A stretch of 64,000 bases of DNA, from contig JAFHKR010000038.1 in NCBI GenBank assembly GCA_017052515.1, positions 868,001 to 932,000 on the forward strand, in the 5' to 3' direction. The position numbers were made by a program, and so were the translations under genes. The notes below the pieces were generated by a model. It saw only the letters and a list, made by a program, of their open reading frames with translations, made no database searches and was not told where the DNA came from. The DNA comes from Fictibacillus nanhaiensis (GTDB lineage Bacteria; Bacillota; Bacilli; Bacillales; Fictibacillaceae). How positions within the stretch are numbered: position 1 is the stretch's first letter; every line of letters starts with the position of its first letter. Below, one piece after another: positions 25,611 through 34,879 of this stretch.

Positions 25611-25645
25611 AAAAGTATTCCGGTCATGGATTGGGATGCTTTTTT
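25611..25645 (+). terminator. Terminator-like hairpin upstream of the GerA-like gene
   Basis: AAAAGTATTCC pairs with GGGATGCTTTT (with G-U pairs), followed by TT. It may end the transcript from the UMP-kinase paralogue through R4. Nothing else is seen in 25440-25702. Confidence 0.5.
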
Positions 25646-25702
25646 GTATATTTCTATACACCTCATCTCATATTAAGAAGTAGAAAAGAGGTGTGAGACG
25701 TC

Positions 25703-27226
25703 ATGATGAAATGGTTAAAAAAGAAGCCGAAAGAGCAGAGTCATACGATCGATCTATCGGATAATACGTATAGCGATATTAGAGAGCTAGTAGATAATGC
25801 GAAGGAGTCTGCTGATTTTATCCATTATCCTCAAAAGACGGTACATCATCATATTTATATTTCTTATTATAAAGCGATGATTGATGGAGAACTGCTCCAC
25901 CGAGACCTGCTTCCGTATTTAATCCATAGCAAAGATTTTAGACACATCAAAGATTTAAAAGATATCTTACCGATTGAGAGCGTTACGATTACTAATGATA
26001 TAAAAGAGATTCAAAATAAGCTGTTACGAGGCTTTATCGTGGTTCAACTCGGTGAATACGACGAAGAATGTGCCGTGATTCGGGCAGAAAACTTTGCTAC
26101 AAACCGACCCGTATCTGTTTCTGAAATTGAGTTTTCTGTTATTGGACCGAAAGAAGCCTTCATTGAGAATTTAGACAGCAATCTATATTTAATTCGAAGA
26201 CGATTGCCAGTTCCTGAACTTCGATTTAAAGAAGTAGTAATCGGAAAATTTTCTAAAACACGTGTTATTATCGCTTATTTAGAAGGTGTTGCTGAAAAAG
26301 AGAACTTAAACACCGTCATGCAACGAATAAAGGATATTGAGCTAGAAGTCATTCCGGATAGTTCCTACTTAGAGCAGATTATATCGGATAATACGAAATC
26401 GGTGTTTCCTCAGCTCGTCACAACCGAACGACCAGACAGGGTTGTAGCCATGTTGAATTATGGTCAAATTGCGATTCTCTCAGAAGGTTCACCTCAGGCT
26501 CTACTGGGGCCAACGGGCATCTCGGAATATTTTGCATCACCAGAAGATTATTATTTATCATGGCTCTTGGGATCATTGTTCCGATTCATCCGATTTATTT
26601 CTGTTATTTTTTCAACTTTTGCAACACCGCTTTATGTAGCCGTACTAACTTACCACTATCAGATGATCCCTAAAGATCTATTAGCACCTTTAATCTCGTC
26701 ACGCGTGAACATTCCATTTCCGCCTATATTAGAAGTTCTGTTTTTAGAATTGACGATTGAGCTGTTGCGGGAAGCAGGTGCACGTCTTCCTACGAAAGTT
26801 GGTCAAACACTCGGGATTGTAGGAGGTATCGTAATCGGACAGGCTTCTGTTGAAGCGGGATTAACGAGTAATATTCTTTTGATCATTGTTTCTTTATCTG
26901 CTCTAGCATCGTTTACGACACCCATCTATAAAATGGCGAATACGATTCGGATCCTCCGTTTCCCATTCATCTTTTTTGCAGCACTTTGGGGCGGGGTGGG
27001 GATTGTAATCGCAATGTCATTTATCCTAGTCCATCTTCTCCGTCTAGAATCATTAGGCAGACCATATTTACAGCCAATCTATCCGCCTCGTTTGTTAGAT
27101 ATGACGGATACGATTTTTCGACTGCCCTATAACAGACTATTGAAGCGTCCGATCTCATTAGGAACTACGCTGCCATCTAAAGATAAAGTGAAAGAAATGA
27201 GAAAGAAAAAGGACATTGACGAATGA
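25703..27226 (+). CDS. GerA-family spore germination protein (A subunit)
   Basis: A 507-residue membrane protein of the GerA/GerKA family. A large N-terminal hydrophilic domain (residues 1-~285) is followed by about five helices (from SLFRFIRFISVIFSTFATPL onward) including the conserved ELLREAGARLPTKVGQTLGIVGG. A-subunits form the nutrient-gated channel of germinant receptors in the spore inner membrane. GAGGTG lies upstream of two tandem ATGs; the first is used. The stop overlaps the next gene's ATG (ATGA). The usual third partner, a GerB permease, is not in this cluster. Confidence 0.88.
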   Translation: MMKWLKKKPKEQSHTIDLSDNTYSDIRELVDNAKESADFIHYPQKTVHHHIYISYYKAMIDGELLHRDLLPYLIHSKDFRHIKDLKDILPIESVTITNDIKEIQNKLLRGFIVVQLGEYDEECAVIRAENFATNRPVSVSEIEFSVIGPKEAFIENLDSNLYLIRRRLPVPELRFKEVVIGKFSKTRVIIAYLEGVAEKENLNTVMQRIKDIELEVIPDSSYLEQIISDNTKSVFPQLVTTERPDRVVAMLNYGQIAILSEGSPQALLGPTGISEYFASPEDYYLSWLLGSLFRFIRFISVIFSTFATPLYVAVLTYHYQMIPKDLLAPLISSRVNIPFPPILEVLFLELTIELLREAGARLPTKVGQTLGIVGGIVIGQASVEAGLTSNILLIIVSLSALASFTTPIYKMANTIRILRFPFIFFAALWGGVGIVIAMSFILVHLLRLESLGRPYLQPIYPPRLLDMTDTIFRLPYNRLLKRPISLGTTLPSKDKVKEMRKKKDIDE

Positions 27227-28311
27227 AAAATAATTATAGGGTTTGTATTCTTTTTCTAATCTTTATTCTCGCAGGATGTGTACCAAAAGAGATCATTGAT
27301 GAAGTCCAGCTCATACATGCCATCGGTTTTGATAAAAAGCCGGATGAAAATACTCAAGGTACGATTACGTATCCGGTGTTTAATATGGATGGAAATGTTA
27401 GGGTTGAAACTTTATCAGCCGTATCTCACACGAGTCGATTTATCCGGTCCAAACTGAATACACAGTCTCCTAAGACCCTGACGACAGGTCAGCTTCGTGT
27501 GGTATTGTTCAATGATCGATTTGCTGAAAAAGGGATTCTAGAGATCGTAAATTCCCTATACCGAGATCCTAACGTAGGAAATCGTCTTTTTCTGACTGTT
27601 GTAGATGGGAATACGAAGGAACTGTTAACAAAGAAATATACCGCATCTGCTCTCCCATCCATGTATTTGGCCGATCTACTCGATCAGAATATTAAGAGTG
27701 AGAATCTGCCAAAAACAAATCTGCACGTGTTTCTATACAGCTATTATGGAGAAGGGATGGACCCTTTCTTACCGATCGTAAAAACACATAAAAAATCGAT
27801 TCAGCTTGAGGGAGTCGCTTTGTTTAAAAGAGATAAGTATGTTGGTAAGCTAAATCATAGACAATCTTTTGCTTTTAAAGTGCTTCTTGACGGCTCTAAA
27901 TCAGGTAACTATGAGGTAGAAATCAAGAAAGATAAGAGAAAGGGCCATGCTGTAATTCGAAATATTAAAGGAACGACAACCTACGATATAAAAAAGGTGA
28001 ACGGAGTTCCTCAGTTTAATGTGAAAATGAAGATACTCGGAGAGATTCATGAGTATCCGCATTGGTTGAACCTAGAGCAGCCGGAAAACATCGCTCTTAT
28101 TAAAAAAACGCTAAGAAAACAATTACAAGATGAAGCACAGGGGATCGTGAAGAAGTTTCAAGAATTACAAGTAGATCCTCTTGGACTAGGTGATCAAGTG
28201 AGAAGGAGAGAAAAAGGTTGGGATTATAAAGTATTTCAAAAACAATATCCTTCAATAAAAATACATTTAACAACTGAAGTAGATGTAGTTGAAACAGGAG
28301 TTATTGAATAG
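27223..28311 (+). CDS. GerC-family germination lipoprotein (C subunit)
   Basis: A 362-residue lipoprotein. The signal peptide ends in ILAGC (Cys19), followed by the family opening KEIIDEVQLIHAIGFDKK. The middle (LRVVLFNDRFAEKGILEIVN) and C-terminal domain resemble GerAC/GerKC proteins, which sit on the outer face of the inner spore membrane and are needed for receptor function. Coupled by a 4-base overlap to the A subunit. Sporulation-specific expression is expected from the family, but I did not find a clear forespore promoter. Confidence 0.87.
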   Translation: MKNNYRVCILFLIFILAGCVPKEIIDEVQLIHAIGFDKKPDENTQGTITYPVFNMDGNVRVETLSAVSHTSRFIRSKLNTQSPKTLTTGQLRVVLFNDRFAEKGILEIVNSLYRDPNVGNRLFLTVVDGNTKELLTKKYTASALPSMYLADLLDQNIKSENLPKTNLHVFLYSYYGEGMDPFLPIVKTHKKSIQLEGVALFKRDKYVGKLNHRQSFAFKVLLDGSKSGNYEVEIKKDKRKGHAVIRNIKGTTTYDIKKVNGVPQFNVKMKILGEIHEYPHWLNLEQPENIALIKKTLRKQLQDEAQGIVKKFQELQVDPLGLGDQVRRREKGWDYKVFQKQYPSIKIHLTTEVDVVETGVIE

Positions 28312-28318
28312 TGTAAAT

Positions 28319-28354
28319 AAACAGCGTTCCGTAGTTTGGGTCGCTGTTTTTTTG
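28319..28354 (+). terminator. Terminator of the GerA-GerC operon
   Basis: AAACAGCG pairs with CGCTGTTT, followed by TTTTT. Confidence 0.75.
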
Positions 28355-28442
28355 TATTTCTGCGGACAAAAAAAGAAAACCATCGCGAATGTTTATATGG
28401 TTATTCCTTTATAGGGATAACGATTTAAAGGGGGCAATTGAT

Positions 28443-29339
28443 TTGAAAACAACAGATGAGAAAATTAAAATTCGTAATCATTGGTTCAAAATTATTCTAA
28501 TCAGTCTAATATCGCTAGTATTCTTGTACAAATTAGTGATTACAGAATTTACGTTTCATTTTTCAGACTTGCTCGCATTTCTTGTAGCTATTTTTGCCAT
28601 CGGGATTTGCAGTATGTTTTATGTGAAAGTAAATGAAGCACTCATGGCTTTTGTTTCGGCTGGAAAGTCTGTTATGCCAATGGCTAATAAAAGTAAGTTA
28701 GAGCCAGAAACACAAGAACAAAGAGTAGAAGAAGTTTACATACAAGATGAAAACGATGAAGTTACATTAACAGAATCTGAAGAAGAAGAGCTTGTACGAG
28801 AATTGTTATCTCAAGAAGAGCAGATTAAACGTATGAAACAAGTTCAGAATGAAGTGAAAAACCGCTTAGTAACGGAAGACCTTCATGAAGAAGATAAGAA
28901 AGATTACATAGATTATTTGCTGCAAAAAGAAAAAGAGATCATGTTAGCAAAACAAGAGATTATCCGAATTACAACATTATTAGAACCTTTAGAAGGACAA
29001 GTACAAGAAGATATAGAAGAGTTCGAACAAGAATATGTTGAAGAAGAATACATAGATGAAGAAACGGCTCAAACTGGAAACGCGAAAGATATCGTCCAGT
29101 TGTTAGGCAAAGAGTTTGTATTAAATGCGAGTTTAGAGCAATTTAATCACAAGATGAGAGAAATTCAGCACTCTATCACGATTGAAACAGCGAATCAATT
29201 AAAAGAAGAAGGACTCATTGATCCGTATTTTAACGTTACTCGTAAAGGGTTGAAAGAGTTTAGACGTGCCGCAAGGAAATTTAGCTATGGTGATGGAGTA
29301 AAATTCTTATCCAAAGTCGTGCAAAGAGGAAACCGATAA
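28443..29339 (+). CDS. Two-helix membrane protein with long acidic coiled coil, unknown
   Basis: A 298-residue protein starting with TTG, 8 bases after GGGGG. Two transmembrane helices lie near the N-terminus (about residues 12-30 and 38-58). A very acidic, Gln/Glu-rich region (residues ~85-205) is likely coiled coil. The C-terminal ~90 residues (KDIVQLLGKEFVLNASLEQF ... LKEFRRAARKF) look folded. It is not a GerB permease, so it does not complete the germination receptor upstream. It has its own terminator and probably its own promoter. Family not recognised. Confidence 0.65.
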   Translation: MKTTDEKIKIRNHWFKIILISLISLVFLYKLVITEFTFHFSDLLAFLVAIFAIGICSMFYVKVNEALMAFVSAGKSVMPMANKSKLEPETQEQRVEEVYIQDENDEVTLTESEEEELVRELLSQEEQIKRMKQVQNEVKNRLVTEDLHEEDKKDYIDYLLQKEKEIMLAKQEIIRITTLLEPLEGQVQEDIEEFEQEYVEEEYIDEETAQTGNAKDIVQLLGKEFVLNASLEQFNHKMREIQHSITIETANQLKEEGLIDPYFNVTRKGLKEFRRAARKFSYGDGVKFLSKVVQRGNR

Positions 29340-29351
29340 TAATATGAGAAA

Positions 29352-29396
29352 GCTAACAGAGGCGAGAAAGACGCTGTTCTGTTAGTTTTTTTTATT
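29352..29396 (+). terminator. Terminator of the coiled-coil membrane protein gene
   Basis: CTAACAGA pairs with TCTGTTAG, followed by eight Ts. Confidence 0.75.
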
Positions 29397-29488
29397 TAAG
29401 ATTTCATTTTATTGTCATTCTTAAACTTTTATTACTTTCCAAATCACTGATACAATAAAGCTTAGATCGTTATGAAGGAGCTTATTTC

Positions 29489-30574
29489 ATGTTTATTGTC
29501 GCTAAAGCCATGTTATATGTTTGTTTTACCTTGTTAATGGGTGCGTTTATCTTATATTCAGTTCCACGAGAAAGCCGTCCGAGTATTTTTATTTCGAAAA
29601 AGTTTATCTTACTTTTAATAGCTTTCACCCCATTGTTTGGAATTGGGGAGCTTATTAGACTTACCATGCATCTTGGAGAAGATTTCGGATATTGGATGAC
29701 GTTCCAGAATATCGTTTTTAGTTTTGAAGTAGGAAAGGGTTGGCTTTTCTTAACCGGAATTTCTGTTCTTTTGTTCTTTATGGTTTTATTTAATGATATA
29801 AAAGAAGATCGATTCTTTGCCGGATTAGCCGTCTTTTTGACAACGGGCATGGGAATCTCCGTCGGTTATGCGAGTCATGCAGCAAGCCTAGAATCGTTAG
29901 GATTCTTAGCTCACTCGTTGCATTTTATAGCTGTGATCACGTGGTCGGGGGTACTTCTCGTAAGTGGGTATTTTAGCAAAGGCGAAGGGCCAAGTCTGTC
30001 ATTCTATAAATGGTTCACACCTTTAGCTGTGGGCTGCTTAGTCACTGTAATTGGTGCGGGCTTGTGGTTAATGAACTATATCGTCCCTCAATATGTGAAC
30101 AGTTATTTGTTAGACTATGGACAAGCACTGTTGATCAAACACATTCTTTTGTTGATTATCGTGCTCTATAGCCTGATCAACGGAATATGGCTTAAAAAGA
30201 GGTTAAAAGAGGGTACGACTGGATTAGCACTTAACAAATGGATAAAAGCCGAAGGAATCTTCTTGTTTTTAGCTTTTGTAACAACAGCGGTGATGACACA
30301 GCAAACACCACCACATGATGTAGCGGATACATTAAAGATGGAAGAACCTTCTAGACTGTTTACTCTATTCTCGGGAATCGTTCCTGGGGATAATCCTATG
30401 CTTTCCTTTGACTTCTCAGTGATGAGTCTTGTTTGGCTAGCGGGTGCTGTCGTACTTGTCTTATCTGTTGTTGCCACGGTTAAGCAAAACAAAAGTATAG
30501 TACTTGCAATAGTCGCTTCTATCCTAGCAGCGAGCGCTACTTATCTAGCCATCATATCTTCTGTATCACTTTAA
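29489..30574 (+). CDS. CopD-family copper-transport-related membrane protein
   Basis: A 361-residue protein with about nine hydrophobic helices. The CopD domain is seen as YASHAASLESLGFLAHSLHFI followed by AVITWSGVLLV, with His residues on the helices that fit a copper path. Unlike YcnJ it has no N-terminal CopC-like periplasmic domain and no CopC gene alongside, so copper uptake is likely but not certain. AAGGAG precedes the ATG at 29489. The yusU-like gene follows after 29 bases and may be cotranscribed. Confidence 0.78.
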   Translation: MFIVAKAMLYVCFTLLMGAFILYSVPRESRPSIFISKKFILLLIAFTPLFGIGELIRLTMHLGEDFGYWMTFQNIVFSFEVGKGWLFLTGISVLLFFMVLFNDIKEDRFFAGLAVFLTTGMGISVGYASHAASLESLGFLAHSLHFIAVITWSGVLLVSGYFSKGEGPSLSFYKWFTPLAVGCLVTVIGAGLWLMNYIVPQYVNSYLLDYGQALLIKHILLLIIVLYSLINGIWLKKRLKEGTTGLALNKWIKAEGIFLFLAFVTTAVMTQQTPPHDVADTLKMEEPSRLFTLFSGIVPGDNPMLSFDFSVMSLVWLAGAVVLVLSVVATVKQNKSIVLAIVASILAASATYLAIISSVSL

Positions 30575-30603
30575 AATCTAAATAATCTAGGGGGTAGTTA
30601 ACC

Positions 30604-30852
30604 GTGGATGATCAATTAAAACTTCAGCTAGATGGTTTAATAGAAAAATTTGCTGAACTTCTTCTAGGAAACTCAGATCCAAAGCATGTAGAGATGGTAA
30701 AAACGTACGCTCTTTATTCGTTCATCGCTAAGAGTATGCCGCCATTAGTAAAGCATTGGAACGAAGAGTATCCAGATGCTAAGGAAGCAATGAAAAACCT
30801 TGTTCATGAGATAAAAGAATTGAATGAAAAGCACCGAAACGAACAGAAATAA
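30604..30852 (+). CDS. yusU: YusU-like DUF2573 protein
   Basis: An 82-residue soluble alpha-helical protein with GTG start (GGGGGTAG upstream). Features include LDGLIEKFAELLLGNSDP, YALYSFIAKSMPPLVKHW and YPDAKEAMKNLV. I assign it to the DUF2573/YusU family from memory of these motifs. No function is known. It lies downstream of the CopD gene and before a terminator. Confidence 0.65.
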   Translation: MDDQLKLQLDGLIEKFAELLLGNSDPKHVEMVKTYALYSFIAKSMPPLVKHWNEEYPDAKEAMKNLVHEIKELNEKHRNEQK

Positions 30853-30867
30853 ATAAGATATAACCAT

Positions 30868-30896
30868 GAGGCAGTCATAAAGACTGTCTTTTTTAT
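30868..30896 (+). terminator. Terminator after yusU
   Basis: AGGCAGTC pairs with GACTGTCT around ATAAA, followed by TTTTTT. Confidence 0.8.
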
Positions 30897-30919
30897 CGTA
30901 ATCACCTCCTTTTCTGCTA

Positions 30920-31045
30920 CTTTCGGTGATAGGAAGGTGATTAAAGGTGGTGAGAAGACGTATTCAGGTGAAACAGGACGTGTTAGCCGTGAAACTAGCT
31001 CTAGTATAGGTGAAACTAGGTCATTTACCGGTGAACGTGTAAGAA
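30920..31045. repeat. Array B: six units at exact 21-bp steps, core GGTGAAAC
   Basis: In the gene-free stretch 30853-31244, the word GTGA (once GTGG) recurs at 30926, 30947, 30968, 30989, 31010 and 31031, six positions exactly 21 bases apart. The middle copies share GGTGAAAC or CGTGAAACTAG. Surrounding bases vary. The array begins about 25 bases after a terminator. Confidence 0.75.
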
Positions 31046-31244
31046 ATATAATAACACGTACCGTAAAAATCAGTTTAACTGTCTCAGTAAAACATGATTT
31101 AAAACTTTTTCTCATGAAAAATATTTTTAATATTGCAAAATCGACAATATTCGCAAAAAAAATGATATATTTAAAGCGGTTACATCATAGAGAGAATTTA
31201 ACCAATCTTATTTTATATTTTGAGGGTATTAGGGGGTAATTGGA

Positions 31245-32162
31245 TTGGAACAACTTATGCGCAATTTTTTCTTATTTCTTGCTAAAAATAAATCGTTAAC
31301 CAACCTTGCTAAAAGATACGGTCTACGTTTCGGGGCAGGTCGTTTTGTGGCAGGTGCAACACTTGAAAGTTCCATTACGGCTATCAAACGTTTAAATGAA
31401 AAGGGAATGCCAGTTACGATTGATCATCTTGGTGAGTTTGTCGATAATGAACGCGAAGCCGCCGAAATGACGCAGCATTGTATAGATGCGATTAAAGCCA
31501 TCAGTAAAGAGAAGTTGGATTCGCAGCTATCTTTAAAAATGACTTCCATGGGACTAGACATTAGTGATGAACTTGTTTTGAGCAACATGAGAAAGATTAT
31601 GGATGCAGCAACCAAACATAATGTTTTCATCACGATCGATATGGAAGACTATTCACGTTGTGAAAAAACGCTAGAAATCTTTAAGATGCTAAAAAGTGAA
31701 TACGATAACATTTCAACGGTTATCCAAGCTTATTTGTACCGCTCATTAGAAGATGTTCAAACATTAGATGAATATCATCCGAACCTGCGATTAGTGAAAG
31801 GTGCTTATAAAGAACCGCAAACTGTCGCATATCCGGAAAAGAGCGATGTAGATAATAACTTTAAAAAGCTGATCGAAACTCATCTTTTGAACGGGAACTA
31901 TACAGCGATTGCAACACACGATGATGAGATCATTCAATATACAAAAGATCTAGTTGAAAAACACAAAATTCCTTATGATCAATTCGAGTTCCAGATGTTG
32001 TATGGCATTCGTGTAGAGCGTCAGGATCAACTGATGCAAGAAGGCTACAAAATGCGAATTTATGTACCGTACGGAAACGACTGGTACGGGTATTTCATGA
32101 GACGTCTTGCTGAACGGCCGGCAAACGTTGTGTTCGTACTAAAAGGTGTATTCGGAAAATAA
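31245..32162 (+). CDS. fadM: Proline dehydrogenase-family protein FadM/PutB
   Basis: A 305-residue FAD enzyme of the proline dehydrogenase family, with TTG start (AGGGGG upstream). Signatures are TIDMEDYSRCEKTL, VIQAYLYRSLEDV, LRLVKGAYKEP, IATHDDEII and YGIRVERQDQL. In B. subtilis the orthologue YusM (FadM) lies next to fadN-A-E, as here, and shares fatty-acid control; its physiological substrate is less certain than for PutB. No FadR box was found before this gene, and a strong terminator follows. Confidence 0.85.
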   Translation: MEQLMRNFFLFLAKNKSLTNLAKRYGLRFGAGRFVAGATLESSITAIKRLNEKGMPVTIDHLGEFVDNEREAAEMTQHCIDAIKAISKEKLDSQLSLKMTSMGLDISDELVLSNMRKIMDAATKHNVFITIDMEDYSRCEKTLEIFKMLKSEYDNISTVIQAYLYRSLEDVQTLDEYHPNLRLVKGAYKEPQTVAYPEKSDVDNNFKKLIETHLLNGNYTAIATHDDEIIQYTKDLVEKHKIPYDQFEFQMLYGIRVERQDQLMQEGYKMRIYVPYGNDWYGYFMRRLAERPANVVFVLKGVFGK

Positions 32163-32171
32163 ATAGTATGC

Positions 32172-32211
32172 AAGAGGAGTCTGTGTTAAACACAGACTCC
32201 TCTTTTATTTA
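32172..32211 (+). terminator. Terminator of fadM
   Basis: AAGAGGAGTCTGTGT pairs perfectly with ACACAGACTCCTCTT around TAA, followed by TTATTT. Confidence 0.9.
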
Positions 32212-32218
32212 AAGATCG

Positions 32219-32270
32219 AAAATCAACTACTTTCAATAGCAACAATGAATACGAAAACAGCCTTTTAAAA
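32219..32270 (+). repeat. Interspersed hairpin repeat, solo right end R6
   Basis: AATCAACTACTTTCAATAGC then AACAATGAATACG and AAAACAGCCTTTTAAA match the right outer end of copies R1, R3 and R4, but no left arm or core is present. It is a truncated remnant between the fadM terminator and the FadR operator. Confidence 0.7.
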
Positions 32271-32430
32271 CGAAGAACTTTATCGATAATCCTTTAAATA
32301 AACCATAGGCATCACACCTGCATAAGATGGAAAGGAAAGTTTACAAAAGAAAAAACCCTCAACTATTGCTAAAATTCAGAATATATTTTATATTGGATGT
32401 AGGGTAATTAATTTTTTTATGGATAAAAAA

Positions 32431-32448
32431 TGAATGAGCATTCATTCA
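32431..32448 (+). promoter_or_regulatory. FadR operator upstream of fadN
   Basis: TGAATGAGCATTCATTCA is an almost perfect palindrome matching the Bacillus FadR box (TGAATGAnTAnTCATTCA). It lies 19 bases before the fadN start. FadR represses beta-oxidation genes until long-chain acyl-CoA releases it. Confidence 0.9.
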
Positions 32449-32467
32449 ATAAAGGAGGAAGACCATC

Positions 32468-34864
32468 TTGTCTCGTGAAATCCGAAAAGCTGCCGTACTG
32501 GGTTCTGGTGTAATGGGATCAGGCATAGCCGCTCACCTAGCAAACGTCGGAATACCAACATTACTATTGGATATTGTACCGCCTTCTTTAAGTGAAGAGG
32601 AAAAAGCAAAAGGGATTACGGAAGATCACCCTGCATTCCGCAACAAATTCACTCTATCTGCCACGCAAAAATTATTAAAACAAAAACCTGCTCCACTTGC
32701 GGTTAAAGAAAATCTCGAATTAATTTCGATCGGTAACCTTACCGATGATCTTGAGAAATTAAAAGATGTAGACTGGATCATTGAGGTAGTTGTTGAACGC
32801 CTAGATGTGAAACAAAAACTTTTTGAAAAAGTAGATCAATATAGAAAACCTGGAAGTATCATCACTTCAAATACATCAGGAATCTCGATTTCGGCTATGG
32901 CTGAAGGACGGTCTGAAGATTTTAAAGCCAATTTCTTAGGAACACATTTTTTCAATCCGCCACGATACTTAAAGCTTCTTGAAATCATTCCGACAGAAGA
33001 TACGCAACCAGAAGTTGTTCAATTCATGCGTAGCTTTGGTGAGAACGTACTTGGAAAAGGAGTAGTTGAAGCGAAAGATACACCTAACTTTATCGCGAAC
33101 CGTATCGGAACATATGGATTGATGATCACGATGCAAGAGATGATGAAACAAGGATATAGTGTAGGTGAAGTTGATTCGGTTACAGGACCTTTGATTGGTC
33201 GTCCTAAATCTGCAACGTTTAGAACGCTTGATGTTGTTGGGTTAGATACGTTCCTTCATGTTGCGAAAAATGTGTATGAGCAAGTTGACGGGAAAGAAAA
33301 AGAAGTGTTTGAGATTCCTGACTTCTTGAATGAGATGGTAGACAAGGGCTGGACGGGAAGCAAGACAGGTCAAGGCTTCTATCTGAAACAAAAAAGCAAA
33401 GCAGGTAGTGAAATCTTGGAGCTAGATCCTGCTACGTTAGAATATAAACCACGTTCCAAAATGAAGACAGCAACACTAGAAGCTGCAAAACAAATGAAAA
33501 CAACTAACCAAAAAGTGAAAGCGCTTTTATATAGTGATGATCGTGCAGGTAAACTTCTATGGGACATCATTAAACCGGTTCTATTATATTCTGCAGAAAA
33601 GTGTTATGAAATCGCTGATGATCTTGTAGCGATCGACCAAGCGATGAAATGGGGATTCGGATGGGAGCATGGTCCGTTTGAAATTTGGGATGCGATCGGC
33701 TTACCACAATCAGTAGAACGAATGAAAGCTGAAGGAGAGACAGTTCCTGGCTGGGTAGAAGAACTTCTTCACTCTGAAAAGAATTCGTTCTATACAAAAA
33801 CGAATGGTGATCGCTCTTACTACCACCACGGAAGCTATCTTCCTGTGGAAGAGAATAAAAAAGTTGTTCATTTAAGCCGTTTAAAAGAAAAAGGCAATGT
33901 GATCACAAAGAATGGTGGAGCAACATTAATTGATCTTGGTGATGATGTTGCGGGCCTTGAGTTCAATTCTCCGAATAATGCGATCGGACCTGAAATCATT
34001 ATGATGCTTCATCAGGCGATCGACGAAGTAGAAAAGAACTACAAAGGGTTAGTCATCGGAAACCAGGGCAAGAACTTCTGCGTTGGTGCCAACTTGATGC
34101 TTATCCTTATGGAAGCACAAGACGACAATTTCTTTGAACTCGATATGATGGTTCGTCAATTCCAACAAGCGATGGCAAGAGTTCGCTATAGTGCAAAACC
34201 TGTAGTAGCAGCTAACTTCGGTATGACACTCGGCGGGGGAGTTGAAGTATCGCTTCCTGCAGCAAGACTTCAAATGTCATCTGAAACGTATATGGGACTT
34301 GTTGAAACGGGAGTCGGCTTGATTCCTGGTGGAGGCGGAAACAAAGAACTTTATCTTCGCTTATTAGAGCAACTGCCAGAAGGGGCGAAGGGAGATCTGC
34401 AAAAAGTAGCGAACCAAGCATTTGAAACGATTGCGATGGCGAAAGTGTCTACTTCTGCTCAAGAAGCACGTAAGTTAGGATTCTTACGAAAAGAAGATAG
34501 TATCTCTGTAAACGGCGATCATCTCTTACATGATGCGAAGACACAAGTGCTTGCGTTAGAAAGCCTTGGCTATACACCGCCTGTTAGAAAGAAGATTCCA
34601 GTGGTTGGTGAAGCAGGATATGCAACGCTTGCTTTAGGAGCACAGACGATGCACTTCAGCCAATACATTTCAGAGCACGATCTAAAGATCGCAAAGAAAC
34701 TAGCCTTTGTTTTAGCTGGAGGAAGAGTGCCAGAGGGAACATTGGTAGACGAACAATACTTACTAGATTTGGAGAGAGAAGCATTCCTAAGTCTAGCTGG
34801 AGAACCGAAGAGCCAGGCAAGAATGCAGCACATGCTTGTTAAAGGCAAGCCGCTAAGAAACTAA
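32468..34864 (+). CDS. fadN: 3-hydroxyacyl-CoA dehydrogenase / enoyl-CoA hydratase
   Basis: A 798-residue two-domain beta-oxidation enzyme with TTG start (AAAGGAGGA upstream). The N-terminal NAD-binding domain has VLGSGVMGSGIAAHLA and NTSGISISAMAEG, with THFFNPPRYLKLLEIIPTED and KDTPNFIANRIGT typical of 3-hydroxyacyl-CoA dehydrogenases. The C-terminal crotonase-like domain has GNQGKNFCVGANL and GMTLGGGVE. It catalyses the hydratase and dehydrogenase steps. First gene of fadN-fadA-fadE, behind a FadR box. Confidence 0.95.
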   Translation: MSREIRKAAVLGSGVMGSGIAAHLANVGIPTLLLDIVPPSLSEEEKAKGITEDHPAFRNKFTLSATQKLLKQKPAPLAVKENLELISIGNLTDDLEKLKDVDWIIEVVVERLDVKQKLFEKVDQYRKPGSIITSNTSGISISAMAEGRSEDFKANFLGTHFFNPPRYLKLLEIIPTEDTQPEVVQFMRSFGENVLGKGVVEAKDTPNFIANRIGTYGLMITMQEMMKQGYSVGEVDSVTGPLIGRPKSATFRTLDVVGLDTFLHVAKNVYEQVDGKEKEVFEIPDFLNEMVDKGWTGSKTGQGFYLKQKSKAGSEILELDPATLEYKPRSKMKTATLEAAKQMKTTNQKVKALLYSDDRAGKLLWDIIKPVLLYSAEKCYEIADDLVAIDQAMKWGFGWEHGPFEIWDAIGLPQSVERMKAEGETVPGWVEELLHSEKNSFYTKTNGDRSYYHHGSYLPVEENKKVVHLSRLKEKGNVITKNGGATLIDLGDDVAGLEFNSPNNAIGPEIIMMLHQAIDEVEKNYKGLVIGNQGKNFCVGANLMLILMEAQDDNFFELDMMVRQFQQAMARVRYSAKPVVAANFGMTLGGGVEVSLPAARLQMSSETYMGLVETGVGLIPGGGGNKELYLRLLEQLPEGAKGDLQKVANQAFETIAMAKVSTSAQEARKLGFLRKEDSISVNGDHLLHDAKTQVLALESLGYTPPVRKKIPVVGEAGYATLALGAQTMHFSQYISEHDLKIAKKLAFVLAGGRVPEGTLVDEQYLLDLEREAFLSLAGEPKSQARMQHMLVKGKPLRN

Positions 34865-34879
34865 GGGGGGAAGAACTCA

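Noticed and set aside
30920-31045. CRISPR array
   Set aside because: Units are only 21 bp with a short degenerate core, no conserved long repeat or unique spacers, and no cas genes.
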